Assembly (NCBI RefSeq): GCF_000813425.1
Contig: NZ_JWIB01000021.1
Span: forward strand, 1-64,000
Source: Sporosarcina sp. ZBG7A
GTDB taxonomy: Bacteria; Bacillota; Bacilli; Bacillales_A; Planococcaceae
DNA: 64,000 nt
Direction: 5' to 3'
A program made the translations under genes and the position numbers. The notes under the pieces were generated by a model. The model worked only from the letters and a program-made list of their open reading frames with translations. It did no database searches and was not told the origin of the DNA. Numbering within the stretch: position 1 is the first letter of the stretch; each line of letters starts with the position of its first letter. Positions 8,964-16,203 of the stretch are shown here, one piece after another.

Positions 8964-10007
8964 ATGGAAACAACAGTTAAACTGACGACACTTACAAAAA
9001 AAGGCGGCTGTGGCTGCAAAATTGGACCAGCGGATTTAGCTGAAGTTTTGCGCACACTCCCTACCGCAACACCAAATCCAAACCTATTAGTGGGATTGGA
9101 TACAAGCGATGATGCTGGTGTTTACAAGTTAACAGATGATCTTGCAATCGTGCAAACACTGGATTTCTTCACACCAATCGTAGATGATCCGTACGACTTC
9201 GGTCAAATTGCTGCGACAAACGCAATCAGTGATGTCTACGCTATGGGAGGGACTCCAATAACTGCCCTTAATATAGTTGCATTCCCTATTGCGGCACTAG
9301 ACAAAACAATTTTGACAGAAATTCTTCGTGGCGCTGGTGACAAATTGAAAGAAGCAGGTGTAGCACTCGTTGGTGGACACTCAATTGACGACCAAGAACC
9401 GAAGTTTGGCCTTGCCGTTACAGGTACTGTTCATCCTGACAAAATCCGACCAAATGCAGGGGCTCTGCCTGGGGATGTACTCCTTCTTACGAAACCAATC
9501 GGAGTTGGCATCTATACAACTTCACTGAAACACGGTGAATTATCTGATGAAGAAATCAAGCACGTTACGTCAATCATGACAACATTGAACAAAACGGCTG
9601 CTGAGACAATGGCTGATTTCGACGTTCATGCAGTTACAGATGTGACTGGATTTGGTCTACTTGGGCATACTTCTGAGATGGCAAAAGGCAGTAACGCGGG
9701 CATCACAATAGAGGCTAGTGCTGTTCCAGTCCTCCCTCGTGCTAAAGAATTAGCAGAAGGTGGTCGTGTTCCAGGTGGTACGAAAAATAACTTTGCACAC
9801 CTTGAAAATGATGTCACATTTGCGAGTCACTTAGACCAAATTGATCAATGGATTTTGTGCGACGCTGTCACTTCAGGCGGCTTACTGATCGCTGTTTCCC
9901 CTGACGAAGCCGATGAGCTCCTCGCTTCACTCCAGAAGAATGGTGTGGACGCAAAACAAATTGGTACAGTTACGTCTGACAATCCTGGACACATTTCTGT
10001 CCTATAA
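8964..10007 (+). CDS. selD: Selenide, water dikinase (selenophosphate synthetase)
   Basis: SelD makes selenophosphate from selenide and ATP, the activated selenium donor. The 347-residue protein has the N-terminal catalytic loop GGCGCK, with Cys16, Cys18 and Lys19 matching the essential Cys-x-Cys-Lys of the family. Both positions are ordinary cysteine codons, not selenocysteine. Further AIR-synthase-fold motifs follow, such as DDAGVY, ATNAISDVYAMGG and a conserved VGGHS segment. GTGAGG lies 12 bases before the ATG. The next gene, mnmH, starts 12 bases after the stop, which identifies at least one selenophosphate user: tRNA 2-selenouridine. No selA, selB or selC was seen in this window. Confidence 0.95.
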   Translation: METTVKLTTLTKKGGCGCKIGPADLAEVLRTLPTATPNPNLLVGLDTSDDAGVYKLTDDLAIVQTLDFFTPIVDDPYDFGQIAATNAISDVYAMGGTPITALNIVAFPIAALDKTILTEILRGAGDKLKEAGVALVGGHSIDDQEPKFGLAVTGTVHPDKIRPNAGALPGDVLLLTKPIGVGIYTTSLKHGELSDEEIKHVTSIMTTLNKTAAETMADFDVHAVTDVTGFGLLGHTSEMAKGSNAGITIEASAVPVLPRAKELAEGGRVPGGTKNNFAHLENDVTFASHLDQIDQWILCDAVTSGGLLIAVSPDEADELLASLQKNGVDAKQIGTVTSDNPGHISVL

Positions 10008-10019
10008 GAAGGTGCATGT

Positions 10020-11060
10020 ATGTTTCGAGATATAACGCTAAGGGATTTAATGGGGCTCCACGCAAAAGAGCCCCATACAATGATCGATGTCCGATCTCCT
10101 AAAGAATTTGCAGAGGCAAGTATTCCAGGAGCCTTGAATATTCCTCTATTTAATGATGAAGAACGCGCAGAAGTCGGGACGATTTATAAGCAAATCGGTC
10201 AGGCAGAAGCGAAAAAAAGAGGACTTGCCATATTTGCAGAAAAGCTTCCTGCATTCATTGCTGAGTTTGAAAAAATCGATACATCCATGACGGTATTTTG
10301 TTGGCGTGGAGGAATGCGCAGTAAAACCGCAGCGACGGTTCTCGATCTAATGGGAATACATGCTCACAGGCTGACTGGTGGCATTCGCACGTACCGCCAA
10401 TGGGTTGTGGAAGAGCTTAATAATATAGAGTATACACCTGAGCTGATTGTGTTAAATGGCTATACTGGTTCAGGCAAAACAGTTATTTTGCATAAGTTAG
10501 CAGAAGCGGATGAACCCATAGTAGACTTAGAACATCTCGCAGGTCACCGAGGGTCAATTTTCGGTCAGATTGGTTTAGCTGGCAGTAATCAGAAAAACTT
10601 TGAGTCGTTACTTTTACATGATTTGAAACGGACTAAGGATGAAAAAGTTGTGTTCATTGAAGGTGAAAGTAAACGTATCGGTAAAGTGACGATGCCTGGG
10701 TTCTTGTTCGATAAAAAAGAACACAGTCGACAGTTGATCATCAAACTACCGATTGAAGAGCGTGTAAGAATTACGTTGGAAGACTACAAACCAACGGAGC
10801 GACCTGAAGAGTTCAAAGCTGCTTTCGAACAAATTCGGCGTAGGATACACGTTCCGATTGCGAAGGAAATCGAAATCGCGTTGGAAACTGGTGATTTTGA
10901 GACGGCTACTCTACTGCTACTTGAGCATTACTATGATCCCCGCTATCAACATTCAACTGGAAAAGTGGATGATGACTTGAAAGTAGCGATTGAAGCGGAC
11001 ACTGTAGACGAGGCATTTGAGAAAGTGTTAGCTTGGAAACGGGAGTATATGAAGAAATAA
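10020..11060 (+). CDS. mnmH: tRNA 2-selenouridine synthase
   Basis: MnmH (SelU) replaces sulfur with selenium at the wobble 2-thiouridine of tRNAs for Lys, Glu and Gln, using selenophosphate and a geranylated intermediate. The 346-residue protein shows the two expected parts: an N-terminal rhodanese domain with the catalytic loop CWRGGMRS (Cys94), and a P-loop domain with GYTGSGKT (147-154). It is encoded directly after selD with a 12-base gap, GGTG serving as a weak ribosome binding site, so the pair is a selenium-modification operon. A clear terminator follows. Confidence 0.95.
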   Translation: MFRDITLRDLMGLHAKEPHTMIDVRSPKEFAEASIPGALNIPLFNDEERAEVGTIYKQIGQAEAKKRGLAIFAEKLPAFIAEFEKIDTSMTVFCWRGGMRSKTAATVLDLMGIHAHRLTGGIRTYRQWVVEELNNIEYTPELIVLNGYTGSGKTVILHKLAEADEPIVDLEHLAGHRGSIFGQIGLAGSNQKNFESLLLHDLKRTKDEKVVFIEGESKRIGKVTMPGFLFDKKEHSRQLIIKLPIEERVRITLEDYKPTERPEEFKAAFEQIRRRIHVPIAKEIEIALETGDFETATLLLLEHYYDPRYQHSTGKVDDDLKVAIEADTVDEAFEKVLAWKREYMKK

Positions 11061-11065
11061 TAAGG

Positions 11066-11121
11066 AAAGCATGCACACCTCAGAGAGTCGTTGGACCTCT
11101 TCTAGGCGCGCATGCTTTTTT
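11066..11121 (+). terminator. Terminator of the selD-mnmH operon
   Basis: AAAGCATGC (11066-11074) and GCATGCTTTTTT (from 11110) form a stem with a long internal region and a terminal T-run just after the mnmH stop. Confidence 0.75.
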
Positions 11122-11140
11122 GTTGGGTGGATTGTTTAGG

Positions 11141-11300
11141 TTATGAGCATATTTTTGTGTTTATGATCAGTTTTGAGGGGTTATGATCACTTTTTCTAGT
11201 TTATGAGCACTTTTGAGAATTTATGATCACATTCCGCGATTTATGATCATATTTCATTTTTTATGAGCAAATCCATTGATTTATGATCATTCCAAACTAT
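11141..11300. repeat. Eight-copy tandem array with an exact 20-bp period
   Basis: Copies of TTATGANCAN begin at 11141, 11161, 11181, 11201, 11221, 11241, 11261 and 11281, exactly 20 bases apart. The first ten bases of each unit are conserved and the next ten vary, though they are often T-rich. N at the seventh base is G in copies 1, 4 and 7 and T in the other five, which suggests a 60-bp higher-order unit. The T form contains TGATCA, so a GATC palindrome recurs. Because 20 is not a multiple of 3, and each unit holds TGA on the plus strand (and TGA or TAA on the minus), all six frames are repeatedly closed. The array is non-coding; its function is not known. Confidence 0.9.
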
Positions 11301-11313
11301 TTTTGATAGGCGA

Positions 11314-11344
11314 AATCAAAAACCTGCCAGTAAGTTGGCAGGTT
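11314..11344 (-). terminator. Hairpin with minus-strand T-run
   Basis: AACCTGCCA (11321-11329) and TGGCAGGTT (11336-11344) are perfect 9-bp arms. On the minus strand the stem is followed by TTTTTGATTT. It could end a transcript coming from tcdA, 270 bases away, or a short transcript from the intervening region. No T-run follows on the plus strand. Confidence 0.6.
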
Positions 11345-11378
11345 GGGCAATATGTGGACTAGAAAATACGAGACTTCC

Positions 11379-11456
11379 CTAGCAAAGTGCACTTAACCAA
11401 TCAAATCTTTTAATATCTTTTTCATCTAGTAGAAACCAACGATAGCGTTCCACCAT
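11379..11456 (-). CDS. Possible 25-residue peptide or gene remnant
   Basis: An ATG frame encodes MVERYRWFLLDEKDIKRFDW followed by a few residues ending in a cysteine. AAAAAGGAAG lies only one base before the ATG, so the site is poorly placed. The composition (aromatic, acidic and basic alternation) looks protein-like rather than random, and the terminator-like hairpin lies just beyond its stop. It is not recognised. It may be the tail of a decayed gene. The rest of 11345-11613 shows only small hairpins such as TATTGC-TTAG-GCAATA and two more array-type units. Confidence 0.25.
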   Translation of the reverse strand: MVERYRWFLLDEKDIKRFDWLSALC

Positions 11457-11558
11457 TCTTCCTTTTTAAGGGATTAGTTGGTGGCGCTTCGCTTGTTTCT
11501 TTCAGGCTATTGCTTAGGCAATATAGCTAGAGCAATTCATTGGATACGCTGAATGGAC

Positions 11559-11598
11559 TTATGAGTAGATCTCATGATTTATGATCACTTGTCAATAC
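11559..11598. repeat. Two further 20-bp units detached from the main array
   Basis: TTATGAGTAG begins at 11559 and TTATGATCAC at 11579, again exactly 20 bases apart. They lie about 260 bases from the main array and immediately before the 3' end of tcdA. The first carries the G form and the second the T form, as in copies 1-2, 4-5 and 7-8 of the main array. Confidence 0.75.
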
Positions 11599-11613
11599 TC
11601 CCCCGCCTTCACA

Positions 11614-12384
11614 TTACTTCTTTGCGTCACTCACTCGTTCCAATGGGATATCTGCTGTGATGTCATTCAATACCCAACTAGCACAGACAAGCCCCGCTAC
11701 AGATGGGCAATAGGAATTCGATGCGGGTGGCATTTTCGCTTTCCGGATTTCGGCATCAGGCTTTCCAACCGTCTCTACGACATCCGGTCGAACAATGATT
11801 GGGCTTTCATCTGAAAACACAACAGGTACTCCTTTATGGATCCCTAGTTTACGCAGTCGCGTACGAATCACTTTTGCAATTGGATCGGTATGCGTTTTTG
11901 AGATATCAGCAATTTGGAATCGAGTCGGGTCGATTTTGTTCGCTGCACCCATACTTGAAATGATTTTAATACCACGCTTTTGACATTGTTCAATCAAGTG
12001 AATTTTGTAACTGATTGTATCCGATGCGTCAATCACATAATCCGGCTTTTGGTCGAAAAATCGCTCTGCAGTCTCTTCCGTATAAAACATATGGAGTGGC
12101 ACAATTTCACAATTCTCATTAATATCTTGAATACGTTCGACCATCACTTCCACTTTTGAACGTCCAACTGTAGATAAATAGGCTACTAATTGGCGATTGA
12201 TATTGGTAATATCTACATCATCTTTATCTACTAAAATAATTTTACCAACGCCGCTACGTGCGCATGCTTCAGCAGCGAAAGAACCGACTCCTCCAACTCC
12301 TAAAATCGCAACTGTCGTGTCGGACATTCGCTTAACACCTTCTTTACCTATGGACAATTCGTTTCTTGAAAACTGATTTAGCAT
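11614..12384 (-). CDS. tcdA: tRNA threonylcarbamoyladenosine dehydratase
   Basis: TcdA (YrvM, CsdL) is an E1-like ATP-dependent enzyme that cyclises t6A37 in ANN-decoding tRNAs to ct6A. The 256-residue protein begins with the usual QFSRNELSIGKEG lead, then the Rossmann nucleotide loop LGVGGVGSFAAEACARSG (about 28-45), DVDITNINRQ (near 57-66, the adenylation Asp-Asn-Arg set), and DASDTISYK (about 118). AAAGG precedes the ATG. It lies after the 6S RNA gene on the same strand, separated from it by a terminator, as in B. subtilis (aspS, 6S RNA, yrvM). Confidence 0.93.
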   Translation of the reverse strand: MLNQFSRNELSIGKEGVKRMSDTTVAILGVGGVGSFAAEACARSGVGKIILVDKDDVDITNINRQLVAYLSTVGRSKVEVMVERIQDINENCEIVPLHMFYTEETAERFFDQKPDYVIDASDTISYKIHLIEQCQKRGIKIISSMGAANKIDPTRFQIADISKTHTDPIAKVIRTRLRKLGIHKGVPVVFSDESPIIVRPDVVETVGKPDAEIRKAKMPPASNSYCPSVAGLVCASWVLNDITADIPLERVSDAKK

Positions 12385-12418
12385 TTTCTAACGACCTTTC
12401 TTTTTCGGAATTCACATA

Positions 12419-12450
12419 TAAAAACCCCTCAGCAAGACTGCCGAGAGGTG
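12419..12450 (-). terminator. Terminator following the 6S RNA
   Basis: On the minus strand CCTCTCGGCAG-TCTT-CTGCTGAGGGG-type arms (one small bulge) are followed by TTTTTATA. It ends the 6S RNA transcript or attenuates readthrough into tcdA. Confidence 0.75.
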
Positions 12451-12466
12451 AACTTTCACATAAGAA

Positions 12467-12653
12467 ACAAATCCCAAATGTGCCGTCTTTGTAATATCGT
12501 TTTGAACCCGCACGGTGCAGGTGGGTGTCCGATCTTCTCACTTCTGAGGTCCCATGACAGGCGTGTCATCATAAGAAGAATCTAGACTCCCGACGATTAA
12601 AGTGTTCGGTCAAAACTGTCTGGCAAATAACGAACACCTCAGGATTTGTTGTT
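12467..12653 (-). ncRNA. bsrA: 6S RNA (BsrA/6S-1 type)
   Basis: 6S RNA mimics an open promoter and sequesters housekeeping RNA polymerase. The call rests on three observations. The position between aspS and tcdA is that of B. subtilis bsrA. The predicted 5' end ACAAATCC pairs perfectly with GGATTTGT at the 3' end to make the closing stem, giving about 187 nt, the size of the family. Internal segments such as TCCTGAGGTGTTCG and CGTCGGGAGTCTAG resemble the B. subtilis 6S-1 sequence from memory. A consensus promoter lies directly upstream and a terminator directly downstream. The short open frame across part of this region (12344-12541, minus) is not a gene. Exact ends are inferred. Confidence 0.88.
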
Positions 12654-12659
12654 AGATGT

Positions 12660-12688
12660 ATCATATCATACGACTTCTTGAGATTCAA
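12660..12688 (-). promoter_or_regulatory. SigA promoter of 6S RNA
   Basis: Minus strand TTGAAT (12688-12683), a 17-base spacer, and TATGAT (12665-12660). The predicted start is near 12653, coinciding with the 5' arm of the 6S closing stem. Confidence 0.75.
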
Positions 12689-12736
12689 TAATTTGCTTAT
12701 GAAATTACCTGTATAATTCAGAAAAGTCCTAATTTC

Positions 12737-14503
12737 CTATTTTTGTTCGTCCGCCAATTGGATGTGCAATTCCTTCAGTTGTTTAGGGTCGACGACGTCT
12801 GGAGCAGCTGTTAACAAGTCTGTTGCACTTGCTGTTTTCGGGAATGCAATTGTGTCACGTAGGTTAGTGGAACCAGAAAGCAACATGACAAGACGGTCTA
12901 GACCGAATGCAATTCCGCCGTGTGGTGGTGTTCCGTATTCGAATGCATCGAGTAGGAATCCAAATTGTTCGCGTGCTTGTTCATCTGTAAATCCAAGTGC
13001 TTTGAACATTTTTTCCTGAACATCGCGTTCGTAAATGCGGAGTGAACCACCACCTAATTCATATCCATTCAACACTAAGTCATACGCTAACGCTTTGACT
13101 GTTTCTGGACTAGACACAAGTTCCTCAACGTCAGCTGGCATTGTGAATGGATGGTGGGCTGCATAATAACGTCCATCTTCCTCGTCGTATTCAAACAGTG
13201 GCCAGTCTGTAACCCATAGGAAGTTATAAAGAGTTTCGTCGATTAGTCCGCGTTCGCGACCGAACTTCATACGGAGTGCGCCAAGCGTGTCTGCGACCAC
13301 TGATTTTTTATCAGCAGCGAATAATAACAAGTCGCCTGGTTGTGCATCTGCAGCTGTTTTAAGTGCTTCAGCAGTTTCGCCTTCAAAGAACTTGGAAATC
13401 GGTCCTTTGAGACCATCCTCTTCACATTTCAACCAAGCTAATCCTTTAGCGCCGTAGACTGCTGCAAACTCACCGAATCCATCGATATCTTTACGTGAAT
13501 AATCAGCTGCAGCACCTTTTACGTTGATCAATTTAACTTGGCCGCCAGCTTCCAATGCGCCGGTGAACACTTTAAATGCTGTTTCCTTCACTATTTCTGA
13601 AACGTCGATAAGTTCCATCGCGAAACGAGTATCCGGCTTGTCCGAACCGTAACGAGCCATTGCATCTGTATACGTAATCCGTTTAAATGGTCCATCGATT
13701 GTAGTATTTTTCACATCGTTCATAACTTTTTGCATCAAGCGTTCGTTTAACTCAATAATCTCTTCGATAGACATGAAACTCATTTCCATATCAATTTGAG
13801 TGAATTCCGGCTGACGGTCTGCGCGCAAGTCTTCATCACGGAAACAACGTGCAATTTGGAAGTAGCGATCAAAACCGGATACCATCAACATCTGTTTAAA
13901 GAGCTGAGGTGATTGTGGAAGTGCATAGAACTCACCATCATGGACACGGCTTGGTACGAGATAGTCACGTGCGCCTTCAGGTGTCGACTTTGTTAGGATT
14001 GGTGTCTCAACTTCTAGGAAGCCTTCTCCATCCAAGAAGTTACGGACTGTCTTCGTAATATCCGAACGCATTTTGAATGTGCGTGCTAATTGTGGACGAC
14101 GAAGATCTAGATATCGATATTTCAAACGCAGCTCTTCACTGACATCTGTGTCATCTTCGATTAAGAATGGAGGATTCTTCGCTTCATTGATTATTGTGAG
14201 ATCGGTCACTTGGACTTCGATAGCTCCCGTTTTCAAATTCTTGTTCTTTGTCCGTTCTTCGCGTTCTACTACGTTACCCGTAATTGAAATGACGAATTCG
14301 CTTCGTAACTTTTCTGCAATTGCTAGTGCTTCTTCAGAAATTGCAGGGTTGAAAACCGCTTGTACGATTCCTGTCCGGTCACGCATATCCACGAAAATTA
14401 GTCCCCCGAGGTCACGACGTTTTTGAACCCATCCTTTTAACGTTACTTCTTGACCGATATGTTGCTCATTTAGTTCTCCACAATATTGTGTTCGCTGCAT
14501 CAT
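12737..14503 (-). CDS. aspS: Aspartate-tRNA ligase
   Basis: AspS charges tRNA-Asp. The 588-residue class II synthetase has an N-terminal OB-fold anticodon-binding domain (about 1-110), motif 2 with [21 protein letters not shown] (by position 217-237), a bacterial insertion domain (about 295-420), and motif 3 [13 protein letters not shown] (about 530-542). Full length matches bacterial AspRS. Two adjacent ATG codons are possible starts; GAGAGG precedes them. It follows hisS by 20 bases in a hisS-aspS operon controlled by the upstream T-box. Whether the enzyme is discriminating (Asp only) or also charges tRNA-Asn cannot be decided by eye. Confidence 0.96.
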   Translation of the reverse strand: MMQRTQYCGELNEQHIGQEVTLKGWVQKRRDLGGLIFVDMRDRTGIVQAVFNPAISEEALAIAEKLRSEFVISITGNVVEREERTKNKNLKTGAIEVQVTDLTIINEAKNPPFLIEDDTDVSEELRLKYRYLDLRRPQLARTFKMRSDITKTVRNFLDGEGFLEVETPILTKSTPEGARDYLVPSRVHDGEFYALPQSPQLFKQMLMVSGFDRYFQIARCFRDEDLRADRQPEFTQIDMEMSFMSIEEIIELNERLMQKVMNDVKNTTIDGPFKRITYTDAMARYGSDKPDTRFAMELIDVSEIVKETAFKVFTGALEAGGQVKLINVKGAAADYSRKDIDGFGEFAAVYGAKGLAWLKCEEDGLKGPISKFFEGETAEALKTAADAQPGDLLLFAADKKSVVADTLGALRMKFGRERGLIDETLYNFLWVTDWPLFEYDEEDGRYYAAHHPFTMPADVEELVSSPETVKALAYDLVLNGYELGGGSLRIYERDVQEKMFKALGFTDEQAREQFGFLLDAFEYGTPPHGGIAFGLDRLVMLLSGSTNLRDTIAFPKTASATDLLTAAPDVVDPKQLKELHIQLADEQK

Positions 14504-14523
14504 TCAACACTGCCTCTCTTCAA

Positions 14524-15786
14524 TTAGCCTTTAATAAGTTCGATTAGTTCGGTGATGGTAACGGATTGCTGTGTACCTTCCGCCATGTTTTTAAGCTGGA
14601 CAATCTGTTGTTCGACTTCCTCTTCCCCGATAACAGTAACCCACTTGGATTGTAATCGGTCCGCGGACTTCATTTGCGCTTTCATCTTCCGGTCGAGATA
14701 GTCCATATCTGCACGGATGCCTGCTGCGCGTAATTGCTGAAGGACTTGGAAGCCTTCTTTCTTCGCTGCTTCACCAAGTGTCACGACATACACATCCAGT
14801 GCGTCATCATTTGTCAGCGGAACTTTTTCCGCTTCAAGTGCTAGCAGTAAACGCTCGATACTCATTCCGAAGCCAATACCTGGAGCTGACGGACCTCCAA
14901 TTTCTTCAGAAAGTCCATTATATCTGCCGCCGCCGCATAGCGTTGTAATTGCGCCGAAACCTTCAGCGGTGCTCATGATTTCAAAAGCAGTGTGATTGTA
15001 ATAATCAAGGCCGCGTACTAGATTTGGATCTAATTCATAAGAGATGCCCGCTTTCGTTAACAATTCCTTCAGCGCTTCAAAATATGCACGGGATTCATCA
15101 TTCAAGTAGTCTGTTAGCGATGGTGCTGTTTTCATGAGTGGGTGGTCGCGGTCTACTTTACAATCCAAAATTCGCAAAGGATTTTTTTCTAAGCGGGTTT
15201 GGCAATCACCGCAAAACTCATCAATATGCGGTGTGAAGTGTGCAACTAATGCATCTCTATGTGCTGTGCGCGAATCTTTATCCCCTAGAGAATTCAATAC
15301 CAGTTTGATGTCTTTCAAGCCTGCACGTTTATATACCTCGAGTGCCAGGGCGATTACTTCAGCATCGATTGCTGGATCAGCACTGCCGATTGCTTCTGTT
15401 CCAAATTGAACAAATTGGCGATACCGTCCTGCTTGTTGACGTTCGTATCGGAACATCGGCTCAATGTAGTACAATTTGACAGGCTGGTCTACCCAGCCAA
15501 ACATCTTATGTTCAACAAACGAGCGAACGACTGGTGCTGTTCCTTCAGGACGCAAAGTCATGGAACGATCTCCGCGGTCTTTAAATGTATACATCTCTTT
15601 CGACACGATATCTGTTGTATCGCCAACCGCTCTTTGGAAAAGTTCAGTCTGCTCAAACATCGGTGTACGTATTTCTGAATAGCGATAAACTTCACACGCT
15701 TCGCGGATAAGTTGCTCTACTTTTTGCCACTTCCATGATTCGGAAGGCAGAATGTCTTGTGTTCCTCTTGGCACTTTAAACTTCAT
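14524..15786 (-). CDS. hisS: Histidine-tRNA ligase
   Basis: HisS charges tRNA-His. The 420-residue class II enzyme starts with the standard PRGTQDILP, then motif 1 region SEIRTPMFEQTELF, motif 2 LYYIEPMFRYERQQAGRYRQF (by position 106-126), the histidine-specific loop LVRGLDYYNHTAFEI (about 258-272) and motif 3 GIGFGMSIERLLLAL. The C-terminal anticodon-binding domain spans about 325-420. GAGGGG lies 8 bases before the ATG. First gene of the hisS-aspS operon, with a T-box leader ending about 40 bases upstream. Confidence 0.97.
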   Translation of the reverse strand: MKFKVPRGTQDILPSESWKWQKVEQLIREACEVYRYSEIRTPMFEQTELFQRAVGDTTDIVSKEMYTFKDRGDRSMTLRPEGTAPVVRSFVEHKMFGWVDQPVKLYYIEPMFRYERQQAGRYRQFVQFGTEAIGSADPAIDAEVIALALEVYKRAGLKDIKLVLNSLGDKDSRTAHRDALVAHFTPHIDEFCGDCQTRLEKNPLRILDCKVDRDHPLMKTAPSLTDYLNDESRAYFEALKELLTKAGISYELDPNLVRGLDYYNHTAFEIMSTAEGFGAITTLCGGGRYNGLSEEIGGPSAPGIGFGMSIERLLLALEAEKVPLTNDDALDVYVVTLGEAAKKEGFQVLQQLRAAGIRADMDYLDRKMKAQMKSADRLQSKWVTVIGEEEVEQQIVQLKNMAEGTQQSVTITELIELIKG

Positions 15787-15826
15787 TAGTAAACCCCTCT
15801 CGTCTGTTTCAGTTCAACGGAAATAC

Positions 15827-15868
15827 AAAAAAGCTCCCACCCCTTGCGTATGCAAGGGACGAGAGCTT
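15827..15868 (-). terminator. T-box leader terminator
   Basis: On the minus strand AAGCTCTCGTCCCTTGC pairs with GCAAGGGGTGGGAGCTTTTTT, leaving a small loop. It is mutually exclusive with the antiterminator formed by the T-box sequence just upstream. Confidence 0.88.
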
Positions 15869-16102
15869 GTAATTAGCTTCCGCGGTTCCACCCAAATTGA
15901 CGTCTATGACGTCCACTCGTATCCGGATAACGGCCGGCTCCGTCTTTACCTAATATGCCGCTCGGGCGTTTCAGTAAAGAGTCTCGTTGGTGTTGTTCGT
16001 CAAGTTAGTCTGCAGGGGGATTTCAGCCACGTCCGCCCTTCTCTGTTCAGCCACAATCTTGATTACTTTCCAAGTCATCGACATGAATTCTTCATGCAGT
16101 TA
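15827..16102 (-). promoter_or_regulatory. T-box riboswitch controlling hisS-aspS
   Basis: The leader senses uncharged tRNA to antiterminate transcription. The T-box core, minus strand TGGGTGGAACCGCGGAA, lies at 15893-15878 and is followed by the terminator. Near the 5' end an AGTA element follows GGAA, as expected for the specifier-loop S-turn of stem I. The candidate His specifier CAC reads at 15992-15990 within ACAACACCAAC; this assignment is tentative. The leader is about 275 nt, a normal size. A GAC also occurs a few bases upstream of the CAC, noted because the operon also contains aspS. Confidence 0.92.
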
Positions 16103-16108
16103 ACAATA

Positions 16109-16136
16109 ATAGTACCATCTGTTGAAAATGTGTCAA
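16109..16136 (-). promoter_or_regulatory. SigA promoter of the hisS-aspS T-box leader
   Basis: Minus strand TTGACA (16136-16131), a 16-base spacer, and TACTAT (16114-16109). It lies just upstream of the T-box leader. Confidence 0.65.
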
Positions 16137-16203
16137 CCTTTTTCATTTCTTCTAGTCTTTTTCGACAATCTCTTTTACAATAATGATAAAGGAGAGTGAT
16201 TGA

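Noticed and set aside
9009..9020. Selenocysteine in SelD
   Set aside because: Both residues of the catalytic Cys-x-Cys are encoded by ordinary cysteine codons; there is no in-frame TGA.
11141..11300. CRISPR-like array (conserved part plus variable part)
   Set aside because: The conserved part is only about 10 bases, the variable part also 10, units differ from each other, and no cas gene is present in the window.
12344..12541. 65-residue minus-strand frame across the 6S RNA terminator
   Set aside because: The region is better explained by 6S RNA, its terminator and the tcdA leader.
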